Program-made: the position numbers and the translations under genes
Shown here: one piece after another, positions 15,926-26,098 of the stretch
Numbering within the stretch: position 1 is the stretch's first letter
Layout of the letters: every line of letters starts with the position of its first letter
Assembly: GCF_007827795.1 (NCBI RefSeq)
Contig: NZ_VITI01000007.1
Location: forward strand, 1-64,000
Length of the DNA: 64,000 nucleotides
Reading direction: 5' to 3'
Source of the DNA: Azospirillum brasilense
GTDB lineage: Bacteria; Pseudomonadota; Alphaproteobacteria; Azospirillales; Azospirillaceae
The notes under the pieces: model-generated
What the model saw: the letters and a program-made list of their open reading frames with translations, nothing else
The model's database searches: none
Told to the model about the DNA's origin: nothing

Positions 15926-16819
15926 CTACAGTCGATAGCGGAGCGCATCGACCAGGGCGGCCAGGGCCGGCGGGATCTGCCGGCGGCTGGGGTAGTAGAG
16001 GTAATAGCCGGGGAAGGGTTTGCACCAGTCGTCCAGCACGCGGACCAGCCGCCCGGCGGCAATGTGCTCCGCCACCTCGTCCTCGAAGATGTAGGCCAGC
16101 CCCCGCCCGTCCAGGACAGCGGCCATGATGACGTCCATATCGTTGGACACCAGCGATCCGGTCACCCGGACGTTGACCGGATGGCCGTCCTCCTCGAACT
16201 CCCAGACATAGACGGCGCCGGACGAGGTGAATCGGTAGTTGATGCAGTCATGCCCGGCCAGATCCTGCGGGGCGCAGGGCACCGGACGCTTCGCGAAATA
16301 GGAGGGCGCGCCGACGATGGCCGCCCGGATGTCCGGGCCGATGCGCACGGCGATCATGTCCTTCTCGACCTGCTCGCCCAGCCGGACCCCGGCGTCGAAG
16401 CGGCTGGCCACGATGTCGGTCAGGCTGCTGTCGATGGACAGTTCGACCTGCACCTCCGGATAGTCGGCGAGGAAGCGCGACAGCACGGGCCAGAGCAGGC
16501 GCACGGCGGCGTGCTTGCCGGTGGTGATGCGCAGCGTGCCGGCGGGCTTCTCGCGCAGTTCCCCGACCGCCGCCAGCCCAGAGGCGATGTCGTCCAGCGC
16601 CGGCCGCAGCGTGCGGAGCAGCCGCTGCCCGGCCTCCGTCGTGGACACGCTGCGGGTGGTGCGGGCCAGCAGGCGCAGGCCCAGCCGGTCCTCCAGCGCC
16701 TTCATGGCGTGGCTGAGCGCGGATTGGGACATGCCCAGCCGGGCCGCCGCCCGCGTGAAGCTCCCCTCCTCCGCCACGACGGCGAAGGCCGCCAGATCGC
16801 CGAGGTCGTTCCGGTTCAT
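15926..16819 (-). CDS. LysR-family transcriptional regulator
   Basis: 297 residues. Residues 1-60 form the winged HTH (FAVVAEEGSFTRAAARLGMS followed by QSALSHAMKALEDRLGLRLL), and residues 90-295 the periplasmic-binding-protein-like effector domain. It belongs to the subgroup whose members begin with a D-L-x-x-F-x-x-V pattern and are often found next to oxidoreductase genes. It is divergent from the molybdenum hydroxylase pair starting at 17097, with a 277-base gap in between; it probably regulates those genes and itself. Effector unknown. Confidence 0.93.
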   Translation of the reverse strand: MNRNDLGDLAAFAVVAEEGSFTRAAARLGMSQSALSHAMKALEDRLGLRLLARTTRSVSTTEAGQRLLRTLRPALDDIASGLAAVGELREKPAGTLRITTGKHAAVRLLWPVLSRFLADYPEVQVELSIDSSLTDIVASRFDAGVRLGEQVEKDMIAVRIGPDIRAAIVGAPSYFAKRPVPCAPQDLAGHDCINYRFTSSGAVYVWEFEEDGHPVNVRVTGSLVSNDMDVIMAAVLDGRGLAYIFEDEVAEHIAAGRLVRVLDDWCKPFPGYYLYYPSRRQIPPALAALVDALRYRL

Positions 16820-17096
16820 TCATGCACCACATTCATAAGCCCAAGCGGATTGTACCGGCTATTCGGCTCGCGGCGAAGCGGTTAGGATGCTCGTGGTTAC
16901 GCTTGCGGGCCGAACGAACGGATAGGGCGGGCGCTTCCGCGGAAGACCGACTCCCACACTGGGATGTTTGCCACGCCCGCCGAACGGGACCACACTGAAC
17001 ACGGTCTTTTCGAAGCTGGGATTCACGCAAGAATTGCCCGCCGAAGGCCCGCACCATAATACCCGACAGGCAGAGTCGAGAGACAGGGATCATCCG

Positions 17097-17555
17097 ATGA
17101 TTCGTTTGAACATCAACGGGCAGGACCGGGACGTCGACGTGCCCGGCGACATGCCGCTTCTGTGGGTCCTGCGGGACGAGCTGAACCTGACCGGCACCAA
17201 GTTCGGCTGCGGCATCGCCCAGTGCGGCGCCTGCACCGTCCATATGGACGGCACGCCGGTCCGCGCCTGCCAGACCCCGGCGGACTCCGCCGCCGGCACC
17301 AGGATCACCACCATCGAGGGCGTGTCCGGCACGGTCGCCCAGGCCGTCCAGGCCTCTTGGCAGAAGTTGGACGTGGTGCAGTGCGGCTACTGCCAGTCCG
17401 GCCAGATCATGAGCGCCGTGGCCCTGCTGACCGACAACCGCAACCCCACGGACGACGACATCGACGCGGCGATGGACGGCAACGTCTGCCGCTGCGCCAC
17501 CTATCCGCGCATCCGCGCGGCCATCAAGGACGCCGCCAAGGCGATGGGGGCCTGA
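17097..17555 (+). CDS. 2Fe-2S subunit of molybdenum hydroxylase (isoquinoline 1-oxidoreductase alpha-like)
   Basis: 152 residues. Two [2Fe-2S] clusters are marked by [16 protein letters not shown] plus C60-region RACQTP (plant-ferredoxin type) and CGYCQSGQI with [12 protein letters not shown] (helical type). This is the small electron-transfer subunit of xanthine-oxidase-family enzymes such as isoquinoline 1-oxidoreductase IorA. The ATG at 17097 is followed immediately by the ferredoxin beta strand MIRLNINGQ, and upstream sequence in the same frame is not protein-like. The large subunit gene begins three bases after its stop, so the two are co-translated. Electron acceptor is probably a membrane cytochrome, since no FAD subunit is present. 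Confidence 0.92.
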   Translation: MIRLNINGQDRDVDVPGDMPLLWVLRDELNLTGTKFGCGIAQCGACTVHMDGTPVRACQTPADSAAGTRITTIEGVSGTVAQAVQASWQKLDVVQCGYCQSGQIMSAVALLTDNRNPTDDDIDAAMDGNVCRCATYPRIRAAIKDAAKAMGA

Positions 17556-17558
17556 ACC

Positions 17559-19763
<2,205 letters not shown>

Positions 19764-19773
19764 GGACGGTGCC

Positions 19774-19815
19774 GGGCGGACAGGCCGGGGCGTTTCGCCC
19801 CCGGCCTGTCCGCCC
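19774..19815. terminator. Hairpin terminator after the molybdenum hydroxylase genes
   Basis: Perfect 17-bp stem, GGGCGGACAGGCCGGGG (19774-19790) and complement (19799-19815), loop of 8 nt including GTTTCG, starting 10 bases after the stop codon. No T-run follows. Confidence 0.7.
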
Positions 19816-19916
19816 CGTCCTGTCTGCCCTGCCTTGCCCGTATGACGTTTTTGCTGCAAATTCATGACGCCGGGCGTTAAGAGGGAACGGCCGAACCGAC
19901 CGAGAGAACCGTTTCC

Positions 19917-20564
19917 ATGCTGCTGCTGCGCGCCATCCGCTCCATGATGCCGAAGGAAGAGCGGGTCATTGAGCAATTCATCGAACAGGCCCGCCACATC
20001 GTCGACGCCGCCGCCGCCCTGGAATCCGTCATGCAGGCCGGGCCGGAGGAGCGGAGCGAGCGCACCGCCGCGCTGAAGCGGATCGAGAAGGACGCCGACC
20101 GCATCGCCAAGGACGCCGGGCGCGGGCTGCACCGCGCCTTCATCACCCCCTTCGACCGGTCGGAGATCCAGGCGCTGATCAACGCGCTGGACGACTGCAT
20201 CGACCTGATGGACGAGGTGCCGGGCCTCGCCGCGCTCTACGGCATCGAGACCTTCGACGACCGGATGATGCGCATGGCGGCGATCGGCCGCCGCCAAGCG
20301 ACCCTGCTGTCGGAGGTCATGCCGCTGCTGACCAAAATCTCCGTCAACGCCGACCGCATCCTGCACATCTGCGGCCAGATCTCCGATCTGGAGGACGAGG
20401 CCGACGAGATCCTGCGCGACGCCATGAAGTCCCTGATCGCCGAGCGTCCGGAGATGATCGACTTCCTCGGCCGCCGCGAACTCTACGAGCTGCTGGAGGC
20501 CGTCACCGACCGCTGCGACGACGTCGGCGACCTGATCGAAGGGATCACCCTGGATCAGGCGTGA
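19917..20564 (+). CDS. DUF47 / PhoU-like phosphate transport accessory protein
   Basis: 215 residues, all helical, with repeated heptad-type helices (EQFIEQARHIVDAAAALESV; LKRIEKDADRIAKDAGRGLH; TDRCDDVGDLIEGITLDQA). The E-x-x-x-D acidic patches match the metal-binding PhoU-like fold of DUF47 (YkaA/TIGR00153). Such proteins normally pair with a PiT-type phosphate permease and modulate it, but no pit gene follows here; the next gene is an S41 protease. The permease may be elsewhere or lost. The ATG has a GAGAGAACC stretch upstream. Confidence 0.85.
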   Translation: MLLLRAIRSMMPKEERVIEQFIEQARHIVDAAAALESVMQAGPEERSERTAALKRIEKDADRIAKDAGRGLHRAFITPFDRSEIQALINALDDCIDLMDEVPGLAALYGIETFDDRMMRMAAIGRRQATLLSEVMPLLTKISVNADRILHICGQISDLEDEADEILRDAMKSLIAERPEMIDFLGRRELYELLEAVTDRCDDVGDLIEGITLDQA

Positions 20565-20575
20565 GGGCGGACACG

Positions 20576-20600
20576 CTCCGGTTATGGTTAACGGTGCATA
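20576..20600 (+). promoter_or_regulatory. CTCCGGTTATGGTTAAC element before the S41 protease gene
   Basis: Between the DUF47 stop and the protease start lies CTCCGGTTATGGTT (20576-20589), an exact copy of 3393-3406; a shortened copy GTTATGGTTGCGG is at 13177-13189 and also at 3398-3410. Here it continues into AAC, so the complementary strand reads TTAACCAT, one of the two forms of CtrA-type half-sites. Could be a -10 region (TATGGT) or an operator. Confidence 0.35.
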
Positions 20601-20657
20601 AACCAATTCACGGCTAATCTCGAAGCATCGCCGCTCCGATCCCGAGAGATTGCCGCC

Positions 20658-21863
20658 GTGAAGCTGCGCCTCGTCACCGCCGCCGCCCTTTGCGCCTTCC
20701 TCGCGATCCCGGGGGGCATGACCACCGGACGAAGCGCGCAGGCGGCAGGCGACTCCACCCCCTATGGGCACAGCACGGAGGCGGAGGAGGTCGACCGCTT
20801 CCTGCGGGCGCTGCGCACCATCCGCGCACAGTATGTCGAACCGCTGACCGACCGCGAGTTGGTGGACATCGCCATCAAGGCCATGGCGGGGCGGGACCGC
20901 TACTCCGCCTATCTGGACGACGGCGAATACCGGCAGTTGCAGGCGTCGAACGACGGCGCCTTCGCCGGGCTGGGCATCCGCTACGAGGCCCACGGCACCC
21001 GCGTCCGCATCGCCGAGACCGTTCCCGAATCCCCGGCGGAAGCCGCCGGGCTGCGCTCCGGCGACGTGATCCTGGCGGTGGACCAGCAGCCGGTGGGCGG
21101 GGCGGAACTGGCGACCGTCAAGCAGATGCTGAGCGGGCCGGAAGGGGCAGCGGTGTCGTTGACCGTCCTGCGCGCCGGGACGACGGACCCCTTCGAGGTC
21201 AGCGTGGTCCGCGGCAAACTGCGCATCCCCTCGGTCCGGCTGGCCGCCGTCGGGACGGTGGGCTACATCCGCATCGCCCGTTTCGACCGCCAGACCACCA
21301 CCGGGGTCAGCATGGCCATCCGCTCGCTGCGCGACCGGATCGGAACGGACATCGGCGGCTTCATCATCGATGTGCGCGACAATCCCGGCGGGCTGGTGCA
21401 GGCGAGCGTCCGCGTGGCCGACGCCTTTCTGGACAAGGGAACCATCCTGACCGCCCGCGGCCCCGGACGCGGGGCGGACAAGACCTATGTCGCCACGCCG
21501 GGCGACGAGACGGACGGTCTGCCGCTGGTGGTGCTGGTGAACGCGAAATCCGCCTCCGCCGCGGAGATTTTGACCGGGGCGCTGAAGGACCACCGGCGCG
21601 CCACGGTGATCGGCACGACGACCTTCGGCAAGGGGATCATCCAGAGCGTCATCCCCTTCGACAGCGGGGCGCTGAAGCTGACCACGGCGCGCTATTACAC
21701 GCCGTCGGGCCAATCCATTCACCAGATCGGCATCCAGCCCGACGAGACCATTGTGGAACCCGCCGCGGAGGACGGGCAATCCGCCCAGCCCTCCGGCGGC
21801 ATTCCCGACGCGGCCAACGATCAGGCCTTCGCCCGCGCGCTGTCCATTCTCCGCTCCCGCTGA
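20658..21863 (+). CDS. S41-family C-terminal processing peptidase
   Basis: 401 residues, starting at a GTG. A Sec signal peptide (residues 1-30, ending QAA) directs it to the periplasm. Then a helical N-terminal region, a PDZ domain near 100-175 (GLGIRYEAHGTRVRIAETVP, and LRSGDVILAVDQQPV), and the protease core with the catalytic Ser-Lys pair: Ser in NAKSASAAEI near residue 298 and Lys in TTFGKGIIQ near residue 323. Tail-specific proteases of this group trim C-termini of periplasmic and cell-wall-enzyme proteins. It is convergent with the DUF1328 gene. No ctpA-associated peptidase (M23) is next door, unlike in many relatives. Confidence 0.92.
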   Translation: MKLRLVTAAALCAFLAIPGGMTTGRSAQAAGDSTPYGHSTEAEEVDRFLRALRTIRAQYVEPLTDRELVDIAIKAMAGRDRYSAYLDDGEYRQLQASNDGAFAGLGIRYEAHGTRVRIAETVPESPAEAAGLRSGDVILAVDQQPVGGAELATVKQMLSGPEGAAVSLTVLRAGTTDPFEVSVVRGKLRIPSVRLAAVGTVGYIRIARFDRQTTTGVSMAIRSLRDRIGTDIGGFIIDVRDNPGGLVQASVRVADAFLDKGTILTARGPGRGADKTYVATPGDETDGLPLVVLVNAKSASAAEILTGALKDHRRATVIGTTTFGKGIIQSVIPFDSGALKLTTARYYTPSGQSIHQIGIQPDETIVEPAAEDGQSAQPSGGIPDAANDQAFARALSILRSR

Positions 21864-21897
21864 TTGGGGCCTCGCTGCCTGGGGCCCCGCCGAGGGG

Positions 21898-22071
21898 TCA
21901 GAAGATCACCTCGCCAGCCAGCAGGGCGAGAACCAGGAAGACCAGAAAGATGATCAGCGCGATCCCGAAGAGAATCTTCGCGACTCCCGCGGTGGCCGAC
22001 GACACGTTGGTGAAGCCGAGCGCGCCGGCGACCAGAGACACCACGAAAAAGATCAACGCCCATTTCAGCAT
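21898..22071 (-). CDS. DUF1328 small membrane protein
   Basis: 57 residues with two membrane helices ([20 protein letters not shown] and [19 protein letters not shown]). The arrangement of an MLxWAxxF start, a short [13 protein letters not shown] loop and a second helix is characteristic of DUF1328 (YtjA). Function is unknown; such proteins are often stress-induced. The ATG at 22071 has a clear AGGAGCGG ribosome site; a longer reading to 22152 is not needed. Confidence 0.85.
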   Translation of the reverse strand: MLKWALIFFVVSLVAGALGFTNVSSATAGVAKILFGIALIIFLVFLVLALLAGEVIF

Positions 22072-22218
22072 GGACCGCTCCTGCGTTTCCCGAAACCCAA
22101 CCGGCACGTCCGGCAGGGTAGGAACCTCGCCGACCGCCGCGGGTTCCCGCAACGGCCGGTCCGGCTCTCCCTATTCGTCCGGGTCCGGAATTCCGCGGGA
22201 TGGCCGTGCCGTTGCGGG

Positions 22219-22533
22219 TTACCACCCGGTGCCGGAGCGGTTCGGCAGGGATTGGCGCGTCATGCCCTGGTCCATACCGGACTCGTTGGGCGACCGCGTG
22301 CGGCTTTGCGGCTCGCTCACCCCGGACCCGCTGTAGGGACCGGGGGTGGAACTGGTCGCGTTCGGATTGACGTTCGGTTCGTCCACGCCCTGGCTGCCGG
22401 ACATGCCGCCACCCGTCAGGCCGCTGCCGGAGCCGCCGCTGTTCATCCCGCTGCTGCCCGTTCCGCCGCCGTCCATGCCCGAACAGGCGGCCAGAAGCAC
22501 CGCGGCCGACGCCGCGATCATCAGATTGCGCAT
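22219..22533 (-). CDS. Gly/Ser-rich small lipoprotein
   Basis: 104 residues. A short lipoprotein signal peptide ends in the lipobox LLAAC (Cys at about 17), after which the chain is almost wholly Gly/Ser/Asn/Pro with little predicted structure (SGMDGGGTGSSGMNSGGSGS). The ATG at 22533 has GGGAG upstream. Likely a small outer-membrane-anchored, disordered protein of unknown role. It is one of a run of small minus-strand genes with the DUF1328 and PAS proteins, though gaps of about 100 bases suggest separate transcripts. Confidence 0.7.
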   Translation of the reverse strand: MRNLMIAASAAVLLAACSGMDGGGTGSSGMNSGGSGSGLTGGGMSGSQGVDEPNVNPNATSSTPGPYSGSGVSEPQSRTRSPNESGMDQGMTRQSLPNRSGTGW

Positions 22534-22629
22534 GTCGCACTCCCTACGCTGATGTCTTGAAGGCACAGCCCTTCTCAACTGCCCCCGTCCGGGAGGGTTC
22601 CGATTTGGGAAGCCCGGGCACCCATGGGC

Positions 22630-23055
22630 TCAGCGTCCGGCGGCTTGGCGACGCAGGGCCTTCAACTCGTCGAAGCGGGCGGTGACGTCGCGCATGACCG
22701 CCGCCATTCCCATCATCGTCCCGTCCGCGTCTTTCAGCGGCACAATGGTGAACTCCACCGAGATTCGGGTTCCGTCCTTGCGCGTCGCCGGCACCGACAG
22801 CAGATCGCCGCTGCCGTAGCGGCTCTCCCCCGTCTTCATCACCTGATCGTAGCCATCCCAATGCCGCTGGCGCTGACGATCCGGAATGATGATGTCCAGC
22901 GATTGCCCGAGCGCCTCGTCGGCGGTGAAGCCGAACACACGTTCGGCCCCCGCGTTCCAGAAGCGGATGAGACCCTCGCGGTCGGAATAGGCGATGGCCT
23001 CGGCCGGGCTGTTCAACAGCGCCAGCCCCAGCCGTTTCAGATCGTCCTCGGTCAT
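22630..23055 (-). CDS. Stand-alone PAS domain protein
   Basis: 141 residues that are essentially one PAS fold plus PAC motif: LNSPAEAIAYSDREGLIRFW and NAGAERVFGFTADEALGQSL at the start, and FTIVPLKDADGTMMGMAAVM with RDVTARF at the end, then a short basic helix. There is no output domain, so it would sense a ligand or redox state and signal by protein contact. The ATG at 23055 has a strong GGGGGAGCG site. The upstream neighbour, 38 bases away on the same strand, is a flavin/iron-sulfur reductase gene controlled by a SoxR-like box, so this PAS protein may be part of the same redox-responsive transcript. Confidence 0.82.
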   Translation of the reverse strand: MTEDDLKRLGLALLNSPAEAIAYSDREGLIRFWNAGAERVFGFTADEALGQSLDIIIPDRQRQRHWDGYDQVMKTGESRYGSGDLLSVPATRKDGTRISVEFTIVPLKDADGTMMGMAAVMRDVTARFDELKALRRQAAGR

Positions 23056-23093
23056 GCGCTCCCCCTTGGCTTTCCGTTTCGACTTGTTTGAAC

Positions 23094-24077
23094 TCAGATG
23101 TCCAGAACCAGGCGTGCGCTGCGGGCACGCGACACGCAGATCATCATCGTCTTTCCGGCGGCGCGTTCGGCGTCGGACAGGACGCTGTCGCGATGGTCGG
23201 GTTCCCCCTCCAGCACCGCCGTCTCGCAGGTGCCGCAGATGCCCTGCTCGCACGACGAGGCGACGGAAACGCCCGCGGCGTCGAGCGCCTCCAGCACGCT
23301 GATTCCCTCCTTGACGGCGACGGTCACGCCGGAGCGGGCGCAAACGACCTCGAAGCGATCGTCCGGCGCCGCGTCACGCCCCGCATCCGAGCGCGGCGTG
23401 AACCATTCGAAGCGCACGTCCTGAGACGGCCGCGCGGCGCTCGCGACGGCGTCCATCAAGCGCTGCGGGCCGCAGCAGTAGATCAGAGCATCGTCGGGCG
23501 TCGCCGCGAGCGGGTCGGCCACCGCCAGCCGTCGGCCTTCGTCCGCGGCGTGAACCACCACGTCGCCGTTGCCCAGCTCGCGAAGCTCGGCGAGGAACGG
23601 CGCCTCGGCCGCGCTGCGCACGCAATAATGCAGGACCCAATCGGCTCCCCGACGCGACGCCTCGTGGATCATCGGCAGCAGAGGCGTGATGCCGATGCCC
23701 CCGGCGATGAACAGATAGCGTGGGGCGGCGTCGAAGCGGAAATTGTTGCGGGGCGGACCGATGGTGACGGTGGTGCCGAGCCGCAGGTCCCCATGGATGA
23801 AGCGCGATCCCCGCCCACCCGGCAGGTTCAGGACGGCGATCCGGTAGGCGGAGCGGTCCGCCGGGTCACCGCACAACGAGTAGGAGCGCACCGCCCCGTC
23901 CGGCAGATGCACGTCGATGTGCGCGCCCGGCCCGTAGGACGGCAAGTCCTCGCCGTCCGGGTCGCGAAGCTCCACCAGCAGGACTTGCGGTGCGACCCGC
24001 TCCATATGTTGGACGCGCAACGGCCGCGTCGTCGAAGACGGCCGCGGCGCACTCTCCCTTTGAACGGTTGTCGTCAT
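23094..24077 (-). CDS. Phthalate dioxygenase reductase-type oxidoreductase (FMN, 2Fe-2S)
   Basis: About 327 residues; ATG at 24077 used (an in-frame ATG at 24113 is an alternative). Parts: flavin-binding barrel with RSYSLCGDP (FMN/FAD isoalloxazine motif), NAD(P)H-binding domain with FIAGGIGITPLLPM, and a C-terminal plant-type ferredoxin with SSCEQGICGTC and a downstream Cys in MMICVSRA. This order (flavin, NAD, ferredoxin last) is that of VanB/phthalate dioxygenase reductase, which pass electrons to an oxygenase; no oxygenase gene is adjacent. Its promoter carries an almost perfect SoxR box, so it is probably induced by redox-cycling compounds, where it may itself reduce quinones or drugs. 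Confidence 0.9.
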   Translation of the reverse strand: MTTTVQRESAPRPSSTTRPLRVQHMERVAPQVLLVELRDPDGEDLPSYGPGAHIDVHLPDGAVRSYSLCGDPADRSAYRIAVLNLPGGRGSRFIHGDLRLGTTVTIGPPRNNFRFDAAPRYLFIAGGIGITPLLPMIHEASRRGADWVLHYCVRSAAEAPFLAELRELGNGDVVVHAADEGRRLAVADPLAATPDDALIYCCGPQRLMDAVASAARPSQDVRFEWFTPRSDAGRDAAPDDRFEVVCARSGVTVAVKEGISVLEALDAAGVSVASSCEQGICGTCETAVLEGEPDHRDSVLSDAERAAGKTMMICVSRARSARLVLDI

Positions 24078-24178
24078 TCTTTCGCCCGCCAGGGTGGTTG
24101 TCCGATCCTGCACACCGGCCTGTTCTTGGACGCCCGGATTGGGCAGAGCGTCACTGGCATGCCAGATACATTAACGCC

Positions 24179-24209
24179 ACTCTAGAACCTCAACTTAACT
24201 TGAGGTCAA
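24179..24209 (-). promoter_or_regulatory. SoxR-box promoter driving the minus-strand reductase gene
   Basis: An 18-bp palindrome at 24188-24205, CCTCAACTTAACTTGAGG, differs at one base from the E. coli soxS operator CCTCAAGTTAACTTGAGG. On the minus strand it is framed by TTGACC (24204-24209, -35) and TAGAGT (24179-24184, -10) with a 19-bp spacer, the over-long spacing used by MerR-family activators, and the -35 overlaps the box as in soxS. In the plus direction the flanks are poor, so the target is the reductase gene at 23094-24077. Confidence 0.85.
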
Positions 24210-24310
24210 GAGCCAATTACGTCCCGCATGTCGGGGAACCGTCCCGGCTTCGCTCGGTTGCCGAAGGGTTGAGCGACTTCATCACGACCGTTTGCGACGG
24301 AGACTCCCGC

Positions 24311-26065
24311 ATGGCGAGCACGGCTTCCGACATCCTGGTGGATGTCCTGGTGGATTGGGGTGTGGACACGATCTTCGGCATGCCCGGCGATGGCATCAAC
24401 GGCATCGTCGAGGCGCTGCGCCGCCGCCAGGACGAGATCCGCTTCATCCAGGTCCGGCACGAGGAGGCGGCGGCCTTCGCCGCCTGCGGCTACGCCAAGT
24501 TCACCGGGCGGCTGGGCGTGTGCATCGCCACCTCCGGACCCGGCGGGCTGCATCTGCTGAACGGCCTCTACGACGCCAAGCTCGACCACCAGCCGGTGCT
24601 GGCGATCACCGGGCTGCAATACCACGACCTCGTCGGCACCTACACCCAGCAGGACGTGGAACTGGACAAGGTGTTCCAGGACGTCGCGCTCTACAACCAG
24701 CGCATCATGGGGGCGGCGCACGTCCGCAACATCGCCAATCTGGCCTGCCGCACCGCGCTCGCCCATCGCGGCGTGTCGCACATCACCATCCCCGTGGATT
24801 TGCAGGAGCAGGGCATCGGCGCCGACATGCGGGCGCCGCGCAACGTCAAGGGCCACAACACCGCCCTGTTCGCCCCCCAGCTTCCCGTCCCGTCGGAGGC
24901 GCAGACCCGCCGCGCCGTGGAGATCCTCGACGCCGGCAAGCGCATCGTCATCCTGGCCGGCCAGGGCGCGCTGAAGGCGACCGACCAACTCGAACGGCTG
25001 GCCGACACGCTGGGGGCGGTGATCGTCAAGGCGCTGCTGGGCAAGGCCGCAGTGCCGGACGACAGCCCCTTCACGACGGGTCAGGTCGGGCTGCTCGGCA
25101 CCGCTCCCTCGCAGGAGGCGCTGGAGACCTGCGACACGCTGCTGATCGCCGGCTCGACCTTCCCCTACATCGAGTATTACCCGAAGCCGGGGCAGGCCCG
25201 CGCCATCCAGATCGACATCGACGCGGCGCGCATTGGCCTGCGCTACCCGGTGGAGGCCGGGCTGGTCGGCGACTGCGGGCTGGCGCTGGACATCCTGACC
25301 GAGCGGGTGCGGCGGCACGAGGACCGCTCCTTCCTGAAGACGGCGCAGGTGGGCAAGGCGGAGTGGATGAAGCTGATGGAGGAGCGCGGCACCCGCCCCG
25401 ACCTGCCGATGAAGCCGCAGGTCGTCGCGTGGGAGCTGGGCAAGCGCCTGTCGGACACGGCCATCGTCGCCTGCGACAGCGGGACCATCGCCACCTGGTG
25501 GGCGCGGCAGATTCCGGCGCGGCGCGGCCAGATGCATTCCCTGTCCGGCAACCTCGCCACCATGGCGCCGGGCGTTCCCTACGCCATCGCCGCACAGCTC
25601 GCCCATCCCGGACGGCAGGTGGTCGCCTATGTCGGGGACGGCGGCTTTTCCATGCTGATGGCCGACTTCGCCACGGCGGTGAAGTACAAGCTGCCGATCA
25701 AGGTCATCATCAACAACAACAATTCGCTCGGCCAGATCAAGTGGGAGCAGATCGCCATGCTGGGCAACCCCGAGTATGTCTGCGACCTCCAGCCCATCGA
25801 TTTCGCCAAGGTGGCGGAGGCCTGCGGCGGCCGGGGCTTCACCATCACCGATCCGAAGGACTGCGGCGCCACGCTGGACGCCGCCCTCGCCCATCCCGGA
25901 CCGGTGGTGGTGGATTGCCTCGTCGACACCAACGAGCCGCCAATGCCGCCGAAGATTCAGGCCAAGCAGGCCCTGCACTTCACCGAGGCGCTGGCCCGCG
26001 GCACCCCCGACGCCCTGAAGATCGCCGCCACCGTCTTCAAGGGCCGCGCCCGCGAGGTGATCTGA
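24311..26065 (+). CDS. Thiamine-pyrophosphate enzyme, pyruvate oxidase/acetolactate synthase-like
   Basis: 584 residues with the standard three domains of the POX/ALS family. The activating Glu lies in VRHEEAAAFAA (about residue 51); the cofactor-binding motif is GDGGFSMLMADFATAVKYKL followed by NNNNSLGQIKW. Overall layout fits the quinone-dependent pyruvate oxidases and related uncharacterised TPP-requiring enzymes more than biosynthetic acetolactate synthase, as there is no small regulatory subunit gene nearby. It lacks an obvious C-terminal membrane-binding helix of PoxB. Start at 24311 gives the natural N-terminus MASTASDILVDVLVDWGV; upstream in-frame sequence is not protein-like. Product could be acetate or an acyl phosphate, unknown. 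Confidence 0.85.
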   Translation: MASTASDILVDVLVDWGVDTIFGMPGDGINGIVEALRRRQDEIRFIQVRHEEAAAFAACGYAKFTGRLGVCIATSGPGGLHLLNGLYDAKLDHQPVLAITGLQYHDLVGTYTQQDVELDKVFQDVALYNQRIMGAAHVRNIANLACRTALAHRGVSHITIPVDLQEQGIGADMRAPRNVKGHNTALFAPQLPVPSEAQTRRAVEILDAGKRIVILAGQGALKATDQLERLADTLGAVIVKALLGKAAVPDDSPFTTGQVGLLGTAPSQEALETCDTLLIAGSTFPYIEYYPKPGQARAIQIDIDAARIGLRYPVEAGLVGDCGLALDILTERVRRHEDRSFLKTAQVGKAEWMKLMEERGTRPDLPMKPQVVAWELGKRLSDTAIVACDSGTIATWWARQIPARRGQMHSLSGNLATMAPGVPYAIAAQLAHPGRQVVAYVGDGGFSMLMADFATAVKYKLPIKVIINNNNSLGQIKWEQIAMLGNPEYVCDLQPIDFAKVAEACGGRGFTITDPKDCGATLDAALAHPGPVVVDCLVDTNEPPMPPKIQAKQALHFTEALARGTPDALKIAATVFKGRAREVI

Positions 26066-26098
26066 GGCGCGGCCCGGTGGGGTTGGTGAGGCACCCGC

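Noticed and set aside
24185..24209. SoxR box as regulator of the plus-strand TPP enzyme
   Set aside because: In the plus direction the flanking hexamers (TAGAAC and AAGAGC) are poor, whereas the minus direction gives TTGACC-19-TAGAGT.
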